Shown here piece after piece: positions 52,344 through 60,929 of a stretch of 64,000 nt of DNA. The translations under genes were made by a program, and so were the position numbers. This DNA comes from Burkholderia stagnalis. Lineage in GTDB: Bacteria > Pseudomonadota > Gammaproteobacteria > Burkholderiales > Burkholderiaceae. Every line of letters starts with the position of its first letter. The stretch's first letter is position 1. The notes below the pieces were generated by a model. That model saw nothing but the letters and a program-made list of their open reading frames with translations, was not told the origin of the DNA and ran no database searches. The stretch covers positions 124,001-188,000 of the forward strand of contig NZ_CADESW010000011.1 in the NCBI RefSeq assembly GCF_902830275.1. The letters are read 5' to 3'.

Positions 52344-52911
52344 AGTCATCGACGGGTTCGGCGGCCGGATTCGCGGCGAGTATGGGGTCGAGATTCTCGC
52401 CGCGATCGAAGCGAGCCGGCCGTCAATCAGTGGCGCATTTACGGCGCGTTCCTGCGGGCCAACCCGATCTTTCTGAAACGCGCGCCGTTCTGTTCAGGCC
52501 GCGATATGTTTTTGCATGAACACACTCAGCGGGTCGTTCGCATAATCGCCAAACGGGCTCCTGCGCTGATGGCCGGCCTGGAATGCAATACATGCTCTCG
52601 CCTGAACGACGAGCGCGACGGAGCCTGCGCAGATCGTGAGCGTTTCGATCGGCCCGGGGATCCGTGCGCATGTGTCAGCAGCTCTAAATAAACATATGCA
52701 CGCCATTATTCATTATTGCGTTTCAGTGGAGTCCTTTATTTCCGTTTATCTTCTCAACTATATTTTTCGAATTTTTAATCTCGACGCAAATAATATTTAA
52801 TGTTAAAAGTATCGGCAGAATTTCCCGGTCTCTCGGCGAATGAAACATAGTTCGCAGAGCGAATAGGTGGAATGTCTATTTGCATCCCTTTAATCACGTC
52901 AACACGCCCTA
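52344..52911. other. AT-rich gap before the isonitrile cluster
   Basis: Base composition drops sharply from about 52685 to 52860 (A/T-rich runs such as TATATTTTTCGAATTTTTAA), unlike anything else in the window. No convincing gene is present. A reverse-strand frame at 52494-52706 ends in FGDYANDPLSVFMQKH, which could be a degraded gene end. It likely holds the promoter of the isonitrile operon and marks an insertion boundary. Confidence 0.6.
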
Positions 52912-53952
52912 ATGTCGAGATCATCGATGCACACAGCCTTTTCCTGTACGCCCCCCGAGAAGCGCGATCTGCCTGATCAATCCATCCACGCGCAAGCGAT
53001 GGAGATTCTGGGGCTCGTGATGAAGCATCGCCGCGTCGCGGCCCAGAGTCCTTGCGAGAGCCCGCTGTGCGCGACCTGTCTTGGTCCGCATCTCGGCCGG
53101 GTCATCAAGGCGATCGAGCGCGACGAGCCTGTCGTGTTCGTCCTGCCCGCTTTTCCCGCCAAATCGCCCAACCCGGACAAGGTGCTCGGCCCGACGCCGG
53201 ACATGGCCGAGCGGCAGTCGCTCGCGTTTCTCAACGAACTCTGCAACCGCATCGGCGCCGTGTACGCGCCAGGGGCGCGGATCATTCTGTGCTCGGACGG
53301 CCGCGTGTTCAGCGATGCGGTCGGGATGGACGAAAGCGACGTCACCGCCTATCAACAGGGGATCTCTGCGTTGATCGAGGAGCTCGGCGCGAGCGCGCTC
53401 AGCACCTTCAACCTGGACGATGTCTTTCCCGGCAGCGGTTTCGACGAAATGCGCGCGCGCCTCATGACGCGCCATGGCCAGCCGCTCGACGAACTGCGGG
53501 CCGCCGTCCGGGCCGGCGGCGAGGCCCGGCGCATGTACTGCGGAATCACGCGCTTTCTCGTCGAGGATGCCACCCGGCCCGACATGGACATCAGCAAGAC
53601 GGCGCTGCAGAAGGAATGCCGCGAGCGCGCATACCAGGTCGTGCAGCGCAGCAAGGCATGGGACGGGCTGCTCGCGACGATCTTTCCCGATGCGGTCCGC
53701 CTGTCGATCCACCCGCAGAGCTGCGGCAGCAGGAAGATCGGCATCCACATGATGGCGACAGCGGACGGATGGCTCACGCCCTGGCACGGCGTCGCGGCCC
53801 TGGTGAACGGCAGCTTCAGGTTGCTCAAGCGGCGCGAGGCCGAAGCGGCGGGCGCGGCGCTCGTCTTTCAAAACGGACGTCCGAGCCATTACGTTCTCGA
53901 TGGCTCGGCGTTGCCCAATCGCAGACTCGGCGCGGCCGGGATGGAGGAATGA
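52912..53952 (+). CDS. pvcA: Isonitrile synthase (PvcA / IsnA / DIT1 family)
   Basis: A 346-residue protein of the DIT1/PvcA family. N-terminal CESPLCATCLGPHLGRVIKAIERDEPVVFVLPAFPAKSPNPDKVLG and the later FLNELCNRIGAVYAPGARIILCSDGRVFSD carry the signatures of this group, which converts an amino acid (usually tyrosine or tryptophan) with ribulose-5-phosphate into an isonitrile. IHPQSCGSRKIGIHM, conserved near the C-terminus, is also typical. Substrate cannot be told from sequence. It is the first gene of a four-gene operon. No strong ribosome site is seen before ATG 52912; ATG 52927 is an alternative. Confidence 0.92.
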   Translation: MSRSSMHTAFSCTPPEKRDLPDQSIHAQAMEILGLVMKHRRVAAQSPCESPLCATCLGPHLGRVIKAIERDEPVVFVLPAFPAKSPNPDKVLGPTPDMAERQSLAFLNELCNRIGAVYAPGARIILCSDGRVFSDAVGMDESDVTAYQQGISALIEELGASALSTFNLDDVFPGSGFDEMRARLMTRHGQPLDELRAAVRAGGEARRMYCGITRFLVEDATRPDMDISKTALQKECRERAYQVVQRSKAWDGLLATIFPDAVRLSIHPQSCGSRKIGIHMMATADGWLTPWHGVAALVNGSFRLLKRREAEAAGAALVFQNGRPSHYVLDGSALPNRRLGAAGMEE

Positions 53953-54791
53953 AGGTGAACTACGAGACCACACAGGTGACACCGTTCGGCGTGATGGTGC
54001 GGCCGGCGTCCGGCCGCGCGGACGTGCGCGAACTGCCGACCGAACGCATGCGCGAACTGGTGCGGCAACACCACTTGCTGGTGCTTCGCGGTTTCGAGAC
54101 GTTCGATGGCGCCGAGGCTTTCGAGGCATATTGCGGCGGCTGGGGCGAGATCAGCGTATGGCCGTTCGGCAAGACCCTCGAGCTGATCGAACACGAAAAG
54201 CCCGACGACCACATCTTCGACAACAACTACGTGCCCCTTCACTGGGACGGCATGTACCGGCAGCAGGTGCCGGAGTTTCAGCTATTCCACTGTGTCAGTG
54301 CGCCCGAGGCCGAGCAGGGCGGGCGCACCACGTTCTCGAACACGAAGGCCTTGCTGGAGCGGGCCGCGCCCCAGGCCCGCGCGCTCTGGAGCAAGGTAAC
54401 CGGCGTCTACCATCGCAAGATGGCGTTCTACGACAGCAAGACGATTGCGCCGATCGTCACGACGCACCCGGTGAGCGGCTTTCCGGTCGTCCGCTACAAC
54501 GAGCCGTCCGTCGAAGGCGACGAGAGCTTCGTCAATCGGCCGGCCCTGGCGTTCACGGGTATTGCCGAAGCCGACATCGGCGACTTTCATCGCAGCCTGC
54601 GCGCCGCGCTGTACGCGCCCGAGAACTTCTATGCGCATGCATGGCAGACCGGCGACGTGGTGATTTCGGATAACTACACGCTGCTCCATGGTCGCGAAGG
54701 GTTCACGAGCGGCGCGCCGCGACATCTTCGCCGCGTGCATGTGCTCGGCAACCCGCCGCTCGACAATCCTCACCTGGTGGCATACGCATGA
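53949..54791 (+). CDS. pvcB: 2-Oxoglutarate/Fe(II) oxygenase of isonitrile pathway (PvcB / IsnB, TauD-like)
   Basis: A 280-residue TauD-family enzyme. The iron site is the HWD of PLHWDGMY near residue 98, and the distal His of LLHGREGF near 247, with the 2-oxoglutarate Arg in RHLRRVHV just after. PvcB/IsnB enzymes desaturate, decarboxylate or epoxidise the isonitrile intermediate. The start overlaps the pvcA stop (ATGA), with GGAGGA just upstream, showing translational coupling. The absence of a large pyoverdine cluster nearby points to a stand-alone isonitrile product. Confidence 0.92.
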   Translation: MKVNYETTQVTPFGVMVRPASGRADVRELPTERMRELVRQHHLLVLRGFETFDGAEAFEAYCGGWGEISVWPFGKTLELIEHEKPDDHIFDNNYVPLHWDGMYRQQVPEFQLFHCVSAPEAEQGGRTTFSNTKALLERAAPQARALWSKVTGVYHRKMAFYDSKTIAPIVTTHPVSGFPVVRYNEPSVEGDESFVNRPALAFTGIAEADIGDFHRSLRAALYAPENFYAHAWQTGDVVISDNYTLLHGREGFTSGAPRHLRRVHVLGNPPLDNPHLVAYA

Positions 54792-56239
54792 GCGCGCGGG
54801 AGGTGGACGTCGTCATCGTCGGCGCGGGCCCCGTGGGGCTGCTCTGCGCGTACCTGGGGCAGTTGTGCAATCTGCGCACGCTGGTCGTCGACAAATCGGC
54901 GGCGCCGCTGCAGGTGGGGCGGGCCGATGCGCTCAATGCGCGCACCTTGCAGCTGCTCGAGATCGTCGATCTGTTCGACGATCTCTATCCGCAGGGGAAG
55001 CCTTGCAACACCAGCTCGGTGTGGGCCGGGGGCAAGTTCGTTTCGCGTCAGTCGACGTGGTGGGAAGCGCTGGAAGGCTGCTTTCACAAGCATTTCCTGA
55101 TGCTGGGGCAGTCGTTCGTCGAGCAGTTGCTGGACGAGAAGCTCGAGGCGCTGGATGCCGCGGTACGGCGCAACACGTCCGTCACCGATATCCAGGTTAC
55201 CGGCGATGGATGCACGACGACGCTGTCGACCGGCGAGACCGTCACGTCCAGGTTCGTGATCGGCGCGGACGGCTCACGTTCGTTCGTGCGCGACCTGTTC
55301 AACGTTCCGTTCGAGGTGACGCGGCCGCAATTGATCTGGGCGGTGCTGGATGGCGTGATCGAGACCGACTTCGAGAAGGTGCCGGAAATCATCGTCTTTC
55401 AGGCGGAGACGTCCGACGTGGCGTGGATTCCACGCGAGGGGAATCTCGACCGCTTTTACGTTCGCATGGATACGAAGGATTTCACGGTCGAACAGGCGGT
55501 CGCGAAGATCAATCGCGCGATGCAGCCGCACGCGCTGCGCTTCAAGGAGCTCGTCTGGTTCTCGCAGTTCTCGGTGAAGGAATCGGTGGCCGAGCATTAT
55601 GCGATTGCCGACAAGGTCTTTCTGGCTGGCGATGCGTGCCACATTCACTCGGTGAATGGCGGTCAGGGCTTGAACACCGGCCTGGCGGATGCCTTCAACC
55701 TCATGTGGAAGATGAGCATGGTGCTGGGCATGGGCGCACCGACGGCGCTGCTGCGCACCTACGAGCAGGAGCGCAAGCCGGTGGCCATGGGCGTGGTCGA
55801 GACGTCCAGCGCGCTCGTGCGCTCCACCAAGTACTCCGAGGCGGGAACGCACGCGGATGACTACGTCAGGATCGTCGAGAAAAGAGCTGGCTACATCACG
55901 GGAATGGGCATTCGCTACGGCGAGCACGCGCTGCACGGCACGCGCTTGCCCGACTTCATGGTTCGCAACGAGGGGGCGCAGGCGGATACGCGCATCTATT
56001 CGCTGCTGGACTACCGGTTTTTTACGCTTCTTGTCTTCGGCGACTGCAAGTTGCCCCTGGATCTGCCGGCATTCGTCAAAGTGATCCGGATTCGAGAAGA
56101 GAAGAGCCCGTATGCGGATCGAATGATCCTCGTTCGCCCCGATTCGTACATCGCCGCGTCTTCTGCTCTTGACGATGTCTCTCCGATCACTTCCTATTTC
56201 GAATCGCAAGGGATCCGACCATGGAACTCACTCAATTAG
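54788..56239 (+). CDS. FAD-dependent monooxygenase (PHBH/phenol hydroxylase-like)
   Basis: A 483-residue class-A flavoprotein hydroxylase. The dinucleotide motif GAGPVGLLCAYLGQL is at 11-25, the DG motif in RFVIGADGSRSFVRD near 158, and the GD motif in VFLAGDACHIHSVNGGQGLNTGLADAFNLMWKM near 280-310. A C-terminal domain of about 100 residues resembles the thioredoxin-like end of phenol hydroxylases. It would hydroxylate an aromatic ring of the isonitrile, or a related phenol. Its start overlaps the pvcB stop (ATGA). The P. aeruginosa pvc cluster also carries an aromatic hydroxylase, but of another type. Confidence 0.88.
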   Translation: MSAREVDVVIVGAGPVGLLCAYLGQLCNLRTLVVDKSAAPLQVGRADALNARTLQLLEIVDLFDDLYPQGKPCNTSSVWAGGKFVSRQSTWWEALEGCFHKHFLMLGQSFVEQLLDEKLEALDAAVRRNTSVTDIQVTGDGCTTTLSTGETVTSRFVIGADGSRSFVRDLFNVPFEVTRPQLIWAVLDGVIETDFEKVPEIIVFQAETSDVAWIPREGNLDRFYVRMDTKDFTVEQAVAKINRAMQPHALRFKELVWFSQFSVKESVAEHYAIADKVFLAGDACHIHSVNGGQGLNTGLADAFNLMWKMSMVLGMGAPTALLRTYEQERKPVAMGVVETSSALVRSTKYSEAGTHADDYVRIVEKRAGYITGMGIRYGEHALHGTRLPDFMVRNEGAQADTRIYSLLDYRFFTLLVFGDCKLPLDLPAFVKVIRIREEKSPYADRMILVRPDSYIAASSALDDVSPITSYFESQGIRPWNSLN

Positions 56240-56700
56240 GCTCGCATGTCGCCCAACTGGGTTTTGCCGAAAGGCAGAAGCACGCGCAGGCATTGCTGTA
56301 TGGCATGGCCAACATCGCCGAATACGTTCCCAGGGGCGTCTGCTACGATGCCGCCGCCTTCGTGAGATACCTGTTGCAAGGTCACGGTTTGATCACGCCG
56401 GGCATGCTGCTCGACACGACGGGCCAGCACTGGCGGCCGCGGTTCAACTTCGAGGCCGGCAGTCAATGGGACGGGCGGGGCAGCATTGCGGCGGGAACCG
56501 CGGTCGGCTTCTCGCGGGGCGGCAATGTCTTTCATGCCGCGATCGCCGTCGGCGGCACCCGGATCCGGGCCGTAAACGGCGGGCGTCTGGGGAGCGGATG
56601 GTTGTTGCCGGTAGACCTCGCGCGCGTGCTTGCTCCCGGCGACGACGGCACCTTCTTGTACGACAGGACGAACATTCGGGTACACCTGTCGCGCCTGTAA
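56221..56700 (+). CDS. Unknown protein with Cys/His pattern (papain-fold-like), isonitrile operon
   Basis: A 159-residue protein starting 19 bases before the end of the monooxygenase gene, with AAGGGA upstream. It reads GVCYDAAAFVRYLLQGHGLI near 40 and NVFHAAIAVGGTRIRAVNGG near 102. Cys followed by a helix, then His followed by a strand, is the order of NlpC/P60- and papain-like enzymes, but I cannot see a certain third residue. There is no signal peptide. Being the last gene of a tightly coupled operon, it may act on the isonitrile product or on a peptide carrier; this is only inferred. Confidence 0.6.
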   Translation: MELTQLGSHVAQLGFAERQKHAQALLYGMANIAEYVPRGVCYDAAAFVRYLLQGHGLITPGMLLDTTGQHWRPRFNFEAGSQWDGRGSIAAGTAVGFSRGGNVFHAAIAVGGTRIRAVNGGRLGSGWLLPVDLARVLAPGDDGTFLYDRTNIRVHLSRL

Positions 56701-56962
56701 ATGACGGGGTGAACCGGCGTCGAACCGGCGACGGGCCGAGCCGCGCCCACCCGTCGTCCGGCGATATCCGTATGGCGTCGCGCCGTCTATCGCTGATATC
56801 CTCTCGATCGTGTCTGACTATTCAATGGATCGTGGATGCGCATGCCGCGCCCCGGCGGTGCCCGTGGGTGCAAACTGGCGGCGCGCGCTGAGGTAGCATG
56901 ACCGAATCTCCACGCTGATCCATGACCTGTTTCGTGATCGATTTCCTTCCGTCCATGTCCAC

Positions 56963-57916
56963 ATGGCCAAGACTACGATGAGTGGCGCGACCAAACCTCC
57001 TGCCGCGAAGGCGCGGCCGTCACGCCGGGCCGCGGCCGAGGGCGACGCGCCGGAACCCGTCGCGGCCGGCGACGACGAAGCGGCCGGCGGCGCGTCGTCC
57101 TACCTCGTGCCGGGCCTCGAGCGCGGCCTGCGGATTCTCGCCGAGTTCTCCGCGCGCGAGCCGGTGCTCGGCGCGCCCGAGCTGTCGAAGCGCATCGGCA
57201 TTCCGCGCACGACCACGTTCCGCCTGCTGCAGACGCTCGAAGCGCTCGGTTTCCTCGAACGCGTGAACGGCGACCGGCACTTCCGGCTCGGCGTCGGCGT
57301 GCTGCGGCTCGGCTTCGAATACCTGAACTCGCTCGAACTGACCGATCTCGGCACGCCGGTGCTCGAACGGCTGCGCGACACGACCGGCCTGTCGACGCAC
57401 CTGCTGATCCGCGACCAGCGCGACGTCGTGTTCGTCGCGAAGGCGCAGAGCAACGCGTCGATGTTCGGCTCGGTGAAGGTGCACGTCGGCACGCGGCTGC
57501 CCGCGCACGCGACCGTGCACGGCCACGTGCTGATGGGCGACCTGACGCGCGACGCGCTGCGCCAGCTCTACCCGGAAAAGCGCCTCGAGCAGTTCACCGA
57601 GCGCACGCCGGGCACGGTCGACGAGCTGTACGAACGCGTGCGCCACTATGCGCGGCTCGGCTATGCGGTGAGCGAGGCCGCGTTCGAAGCCGGCATCTCG
57701 GCCGTGACCGCGCCGGTGCGCGACCATTCGGGCTCGATCGTCGCGGCGATCACCGCGACGGTGCCGCGCTCGGAGATCGGCGAGGCAGGCGAGAAGGAGC
57801 GCCTCGTCGAGGCCGTCTGCGGCGCGGCAGTCGACCTGTCGCAACGGCTCAACTATCGTCCGCTCGAAAGCGATCCGACGTTCGCGCACGCGCGCCACAA
57901 GGTCGCGATGTTCTGA
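56963..57916 (+). CDS. IclR-family transcriptional regulator
   Basis: A 317-residue IclR regulator. After an Ala/Arg-rich N-terminal extension of about 45 residues comes the winged helix-turn-helix at 50-110 (GLRILAEFSAREPVLGAPELSKRIGIPRTTTFRLLQTLEALGFLER). The effector domain follows at about 120-295 (TTGLSTHLLIRDQRDVVFVAKAQSN, then YAVSEAAFEAGISAVTAPVRDHSGSIVAAITATVP). It is the best candidate to bind the two TGTTCC-N6-GGAACA palindromes in the porin/Rieske intergenic region 2 kb downstream. The ligand would be the substrate of that catabolic operon. Confidence 0.92.
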   Translation: MAKTTMSGATKPPAAKARPSRRAAAEGDAPEPVAAGDDEAAGGASSYLVPGLERGLRILAEFSAREPVLGAPELSKRIGIPRTTTFRLLQTLEALGFLERVNGDRHFRLGVGVLRLGFEYLNSLELTDLGTPVLERLRDTTGLSTHLLIRDQRDVVFVAKAQSNASMFGSVKVHVGTRLPAHATVHGHVLMGDLTRDALRQLYPEKRLEQFTERTPGTVDELYERVRHYARLGYAVSEAAFEAGISAVTAPVRDHSGSIVAAITATVPRSEIGEAGEKERLVEAVCGAAVDLSQRLNYRPLESDPTFAHARHKVAMF

Positions 57917-58047
57917 CGCGCGGCCGGCGTGGCGCTCCGTGGAAATGTCCTGATACGCGGGCGACTCGGCGAAGCGGCGCGACGCCGCCTCGTCGGGGAG
58001 CGACATCGGCAGCACCTTGTGCCGGCCCCCATTCTCCCGACAGATAG

Positions 58048-58674
58048 ATGAACAAGACCAAACCCGTCCGACGTTTCTCGATGATCCGGGAATTCCACCT
58101 GGCCGACTGGTTCACGCTCGGCAACGCCGTCTGCGGCACCAGCGCCATTTTCTCGATCATCTCGTACATCGCCACCGAAGACGTGCGGCACGTGTACTAC
58201 GCGGCCGGGCTGATCGTCGCCGCGCTGATCTTCGACATCCTCGACGGCAGGATCGCGCGCTGGCGGCAGAAGTCGTCGGTGCTCGGCCGCGAGCTCGACT
58301 CGCTCGCCGACGTCATTTCGTTCGGCGTCGCGCCGGCCGTCATCGGCTACGGGTGCGGGATGCGGGGCATGGTCGACCGCGTCCTGCTGGTCTACTTCGT
58401 CGCATGCGGCGTGTCGCGGCTCGCGCGCTACAACGTGACGGCGGAGGCGCTGTCGCAGGAGGCCGGCAAGGTGACGTACTTCGAGGGCACGCCGATTCCG
58501 ACTTCGATCGTCATCGTGCTGATGCTGGCCGTCGCCACCTATTGCGGCGGGATCGGCCCGACCATGTGGCTCGGCGAGATCGCGACGCGCGTCGGCGTGT
58601 TTCATCCGCTGGCGCTGGTGTTCGGCCTGTCGGGTTCGCTGATGATCAGCCGGATTCGCATTCCGAAACTCTGA
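58048..58674 (+). CDS. pssA: CDP-diacylglycerol-serine O-phosphatidyltransferase
   Basis: A 208-residue integral membrane protein of the CDP-alcohol phosphatidyltransferase family. The signature DG..AR........G...D...D is present as DGRIARWRQKSSVLGRELDSLAD near 73. About six hydrophobic spans follow (LVYFVACGVSRLARYN, IVIVLMLAVATYCGG). It makes phosphatidylserine, the precursor of phosphatidylethanolamine, from CDP-diacylglycerol and serine. The subclass (PssA of the membrane type) rather than the peripheral E. coli enzyme is clear. It sits between the IclR gene and the porin with no obvious functional link; it is possibly a second copy in the genome. Confidence 0.9.
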   Translation: MNKTKPVRRFSMIREFHLADWFTLGNAVCGTSAIFSIISYIATEDVRHVYYAAGLIVAALIFDILDGRIARWRQKSSVLGRELDSLADVISFGVAPAVIGYGCGMRGMVDRVLLVYFVACGVSRLARYNVTAEALSQEAGKVTYFEGTPIPTSIVIVLMLAVATYCGGIGPTMWLGEIATRVGVFHPLALVFGLSGSLMISRIRIPKL

Positions 58675-58720
58675 GCGCCGGTCGCACGGGCGCGCGCCCG
58701 TGCGACGCACCGCCACCGCG

Positions 58721-59800
58721 TCAGAACGAGTGGTGGATCCCCGCCAGCACGACGACCTGGTTCGCCGTGCTCGACACGCCGGCCGTGAAGAACGCCGCCT
58801 TCGCGCCGCCCGTGCCGTGTTCGACCAGCACGTTCGCATAGAGCTGCGTGCGCTTCGACAGCGCATAGATGTCGCCGAGCTCGAGCTGCGTCCAGCGCCG
58901 GCCCGCCAGCGTCGAGGTGGCCGCGCCGCCCGCGATCGTGTTGAACGCGCTGGTGCGGTAGTTCACGCCGGCGTCGTAGCTCTGGAACGTATCCGAGAAG
59001 CCGTTCGACTGCAGCTTCACGCGCGTGTAGAGCCCGTGCACGAGGAAGTCGCCGAACTGGTACGACGCGCCCGCGCCGATGTTCTCGACCTTGCTCGCGA
59101 GATAGCCGTTCGCGGTGTTCTGCCCCTGGAAGCGCGCGATCCCCGTCTGGCCGATCAGCACCGCGCGGTCGTGCTCGCTCGAATAGACGGCCGACGCCTT
59201 GAACGGCCCGTTCGCATAGTTCAGCGCGACGCCCACCGATTTGCCGGTCGAGAAGTTCGTCGTGTTGCCGAGCGCCAGCACGGCGGCGGCGCTGAAGCCC
59301 GCGAAACTCGGTGAGCGGTACTTGATCGCGTTGTTGTACGGCACGTTGCCGGTCGCGGCGAGCCCGTCGATGTTGCCCGGGTGGAACGCGAACCAGCTCG
59401 CCGCGAGGTAGGCGGTGCTGAGCGGGTCGAGATAGTCGAAGGTCAGCGGCGTCTGGCGGCCGAGCGTCAGCGTGCCGTAGCGCGCGGAATCGATGCCGAC
59501 CCACGCGGCGCGGTTCCAGATCGTGTTCGCGGTCGCGAACTGGCCATTGTTCGTATAGAAGCCGTTCTCGAGCTGGAAGATCGCCGACAGGCCGCCGCCC
59601 AGGTCTTCCTTGCCCTTCAGGCCCCAGCGGTCGGGCTGGGTATTGCCCTGGATCATCGCCCACTTCGCGTGGCCGCCGACGTTGTTCACGTAGGCGACGC
59701 CCGCATCCGTACTCCCGTACAGCGTCACGCTGCTCTGCGCCCACGCGCCCGACACGGCGCCGATTCCGACCACCGCGGCTGCTACCGCATGCTTGACCAT
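58721..59800 (-). CDS. Gram-negative porin (OmpC-like, beta-proteobacterial type)
   Basis: A 359-residue trimeric-type porin. Signal peptide MVKHAVAAAVVGIGAVSGAWA, mature start QSSVTLYGSTDAGVAYVNN, the loop-rich core with WGLKGKEDLGGGLSAIFQLENGF, and the terminal strand ending GIHHSF with Phe. These are the typical Burkholderia porin features. ATG 59800 is preceded by GAAGGAGA. It is divergent from the Rieske operon and shares its operator type, so it probably admits the substrate. It ends 46 bases after pssA, which is convergent with it. Confidence 0.92.
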   Translation of the reverse strand: MVKHAVAAAVVGIGAVSGAWAQSSVTLYGSTDAGVAYVNNVGGHAKWAMIQGNTQPDRWGLKGKEDLGGGLSAIFQLENGFYTNNGQFATANTIWNRAAWVGIDSARYGTLTLGRQTPLTFDYLDPLSTAYLAASWFAFHPGNIDGLAATGNVPYNNAIKYRSPSFAGFSAAAVLALGNTTNFSTGKSVGVALNYANGPFKASAVYSSEHDRAVLIGQTGIARFQGQNTANGYLASKVENIGAGASYQFGDFLVHGLYTRVKLQSNGFSDTFQSYDAGVNYRTSAFNTIAGGAATSTLAGRRWTQLELGDIYALSKRTQLYANVLVEHGTGGAKAAFFTAGVSSTANQVVVLAGIHHSF

Positions 59801-59906
59801 TGGATCTCCTTCCTGAGTCTCACTCGAATGAAAAACGGGCCGTGGCGGCGCGCGAACGGGACGACCTGCCGGCTCCGCGCATTCCACTGCTGGCTGGGCA
59901 TTTGTA

Positions 59907-59924
59907 TGTTCCATACAAGGAACA
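59907..59924 (-). promoter_or_regulatory. IclR-type operator at the porin promoter
   Basis: TGTTCC-N6-GGAACA, a perfect palindrome. On the reverse strand a -10-like TATACT lies at 59950-59945, 20 bases upstream of the operator, so the operator covers the start of transcription of the porin gene. It overlaps a second inverted repeat, TTGTAT...ATACAA (59902-59918). Confidence 0.65.
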
Positions 59925-60168
59925 ATGTGCCTCTGGTGGAATGAAGTATAGGACCGGGCCAAGCATGAAAAAAAATAAATTTTTCGGGTCGGAGCGGCAT
60001 GCCTGCCGGGCCGCAGGCATCGCGCGGGATCCATCGAAAACGGAATAACTCCCCGGTATATAAGAAGAAATCCGCATCGGCGAGATTGGGTCGGACGATT
60101 TCGGACCCGGCGGTCGGTGTTTTCCCTAGGACATGCAGCTTTTTATTCTTCTCCCGGAAAGTCGCTCC

Positions 60169-60209
60169 TATAATCACCATCCATAAACTGCTGTTCCGGG
60201 TATGGAACA
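60169..60209 (+). promoter_or_regulatory. Promoter and IclR-type operator of the Rieske operon
   Basis: A consensus -10 TATAAT at 60169-60174 (the -35 is weak) is followed 17 bases later by TGTTCC-N6-GGAACA (60192-60209), identical in its half-sites to the porin operator. A site just after the transcription start suits repression, lifted by ligand. The Rieske ferredoxin gene starts 33 bases downstream. Confidence 0.65.
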
Positions 60210-60241
60210 AACCAAGCGTCGATCAGAAGGAAGGGTGTGAG

Positions 60242-60559
60242 ATGTCTGAACAATGGATTTGCGCCGGACACGCCGGCGCGCTGTCGGAGGACACGCCGAT
60301 CGAGTTCAAGCGGACCGACGGCGTCGAAATCGGGATCTACCGCGTCGGCGACGAGGTGTATGCGCTCGAGAACGTGTGCCCCCATGCATACGCGCTGCTG
60401 ACGCAGGGCTTCGTCGACGACGGCACGGTCGAATGCCCGCTGCACGAAGCCGTGTTCGATATCCGGACGGGCCAGTGCCTGAAGGGGCCGGGCGGCCGCG
60501 CGCTGAAGCAGTACGCGGTGCGCCTCGCCGGCGAGGAAATCCAGATCAAGGTGGAGTGA
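60242..60559 (+). CDS. Rieske [2Fe-2S] ferredoxin
   Basis: A 105-residue Rieske ferredoxin. Cluster ligands are visible as CPHAYALLTQGFVDDGTVECPLHEAVFD, that is C-x-H ... C-x-x-H. The rest (GIYRVGDEVYALENVCPH) is typical of the small electron carriers of ring-hydroxylating oxygenases. ATG 60242 has AGGAAGG upstream. It opens the operon and likely feeds electrons to the oxygenase at 60930. No reductase gene is in the visible part of the operon. Confidence 0.92.
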   Translation: MSEQWICAGHAGALSEDTPIEFKRTDGVEIGIYRVGDEVYALENVCPHAYALLTQGFVDDGTVECPLHEAVFDIRTGQCLKGPGGRALKQYAVRLAGEEIQIKVE

Positions 60560-60562
60560 CTG

Positions 60563-60874
60563 ATGAAAGAAGCGACCGTGAACTTCAATCCCTTCCTGAA
60601 GCCGTGGGTGGCGCCGCAGCCGAACAACGTCGCGGGCAAGGGGCAGATCGAGATCCCGGGCCAGGTCGAGAACCGCGTGTGGCAGAACCGCAAGGCCGAG
60701 CCGACGCAGTACGAGAACGATCTCGGCGACGCGCTCGAACGCGTGTTCGAGGCCGGCGCGACCGAGCTGGACGACGTCGTCGCGGGCCTGAACCGCATCG
60801 GCTTCCGCACGCCGGACGGCGCGCCGTGGACGGCCGAGCGCTTCCGCGCCGAGCTGGCCGCGCTGGCGGAATGA
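60563..60874 (+). CDS. Small recombinase-like helix-turn-helix domain protein
   Basis: A 103-residue protein, 3 bases after the ferredoxin gene. NPFLKPWVAPQPNNVAGKGQIEIPGQVENRVWQNR is followed by a helical part (LGDALERVFEAGATELDDVVAGLNRIGFRTPDGAPWTAERFRAELA). The end resembles the 'recombinase' helix-turn-helix domain (choosing next site: GVRTPDGKPWT..). It is found in Rieske oxygenase operons of related bacteria and its role there is unclear. It is unlikely to be a regulator by itself, as it is co-translated. Confidence 0.7.
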   Translation: MKEATVNFNPFLKPWVAPQPNNVAGKGQIEIPGQVENRVWQNRKAEPTQYENDLGDALERVFEAGATELDDVVAGLNRIGFRTPDGAPWTAERFRAELAALAE

Positions 60875-60929
60875 GCGCGCCGCGCGCGTGACCCGCCGAC
60901 CCGACGACAACCGAATCCGGAGCCCACTG

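Noticed and set aside
52494..52706. A 70-residue reverse-strand frame ending FGDYANDPLSVFMQKH
   Set aside because: The last ~20 residues look protein-like but the rest does not, and I cannot assign a family. At most a degraded gene end, so it is noted only in the gap entry.
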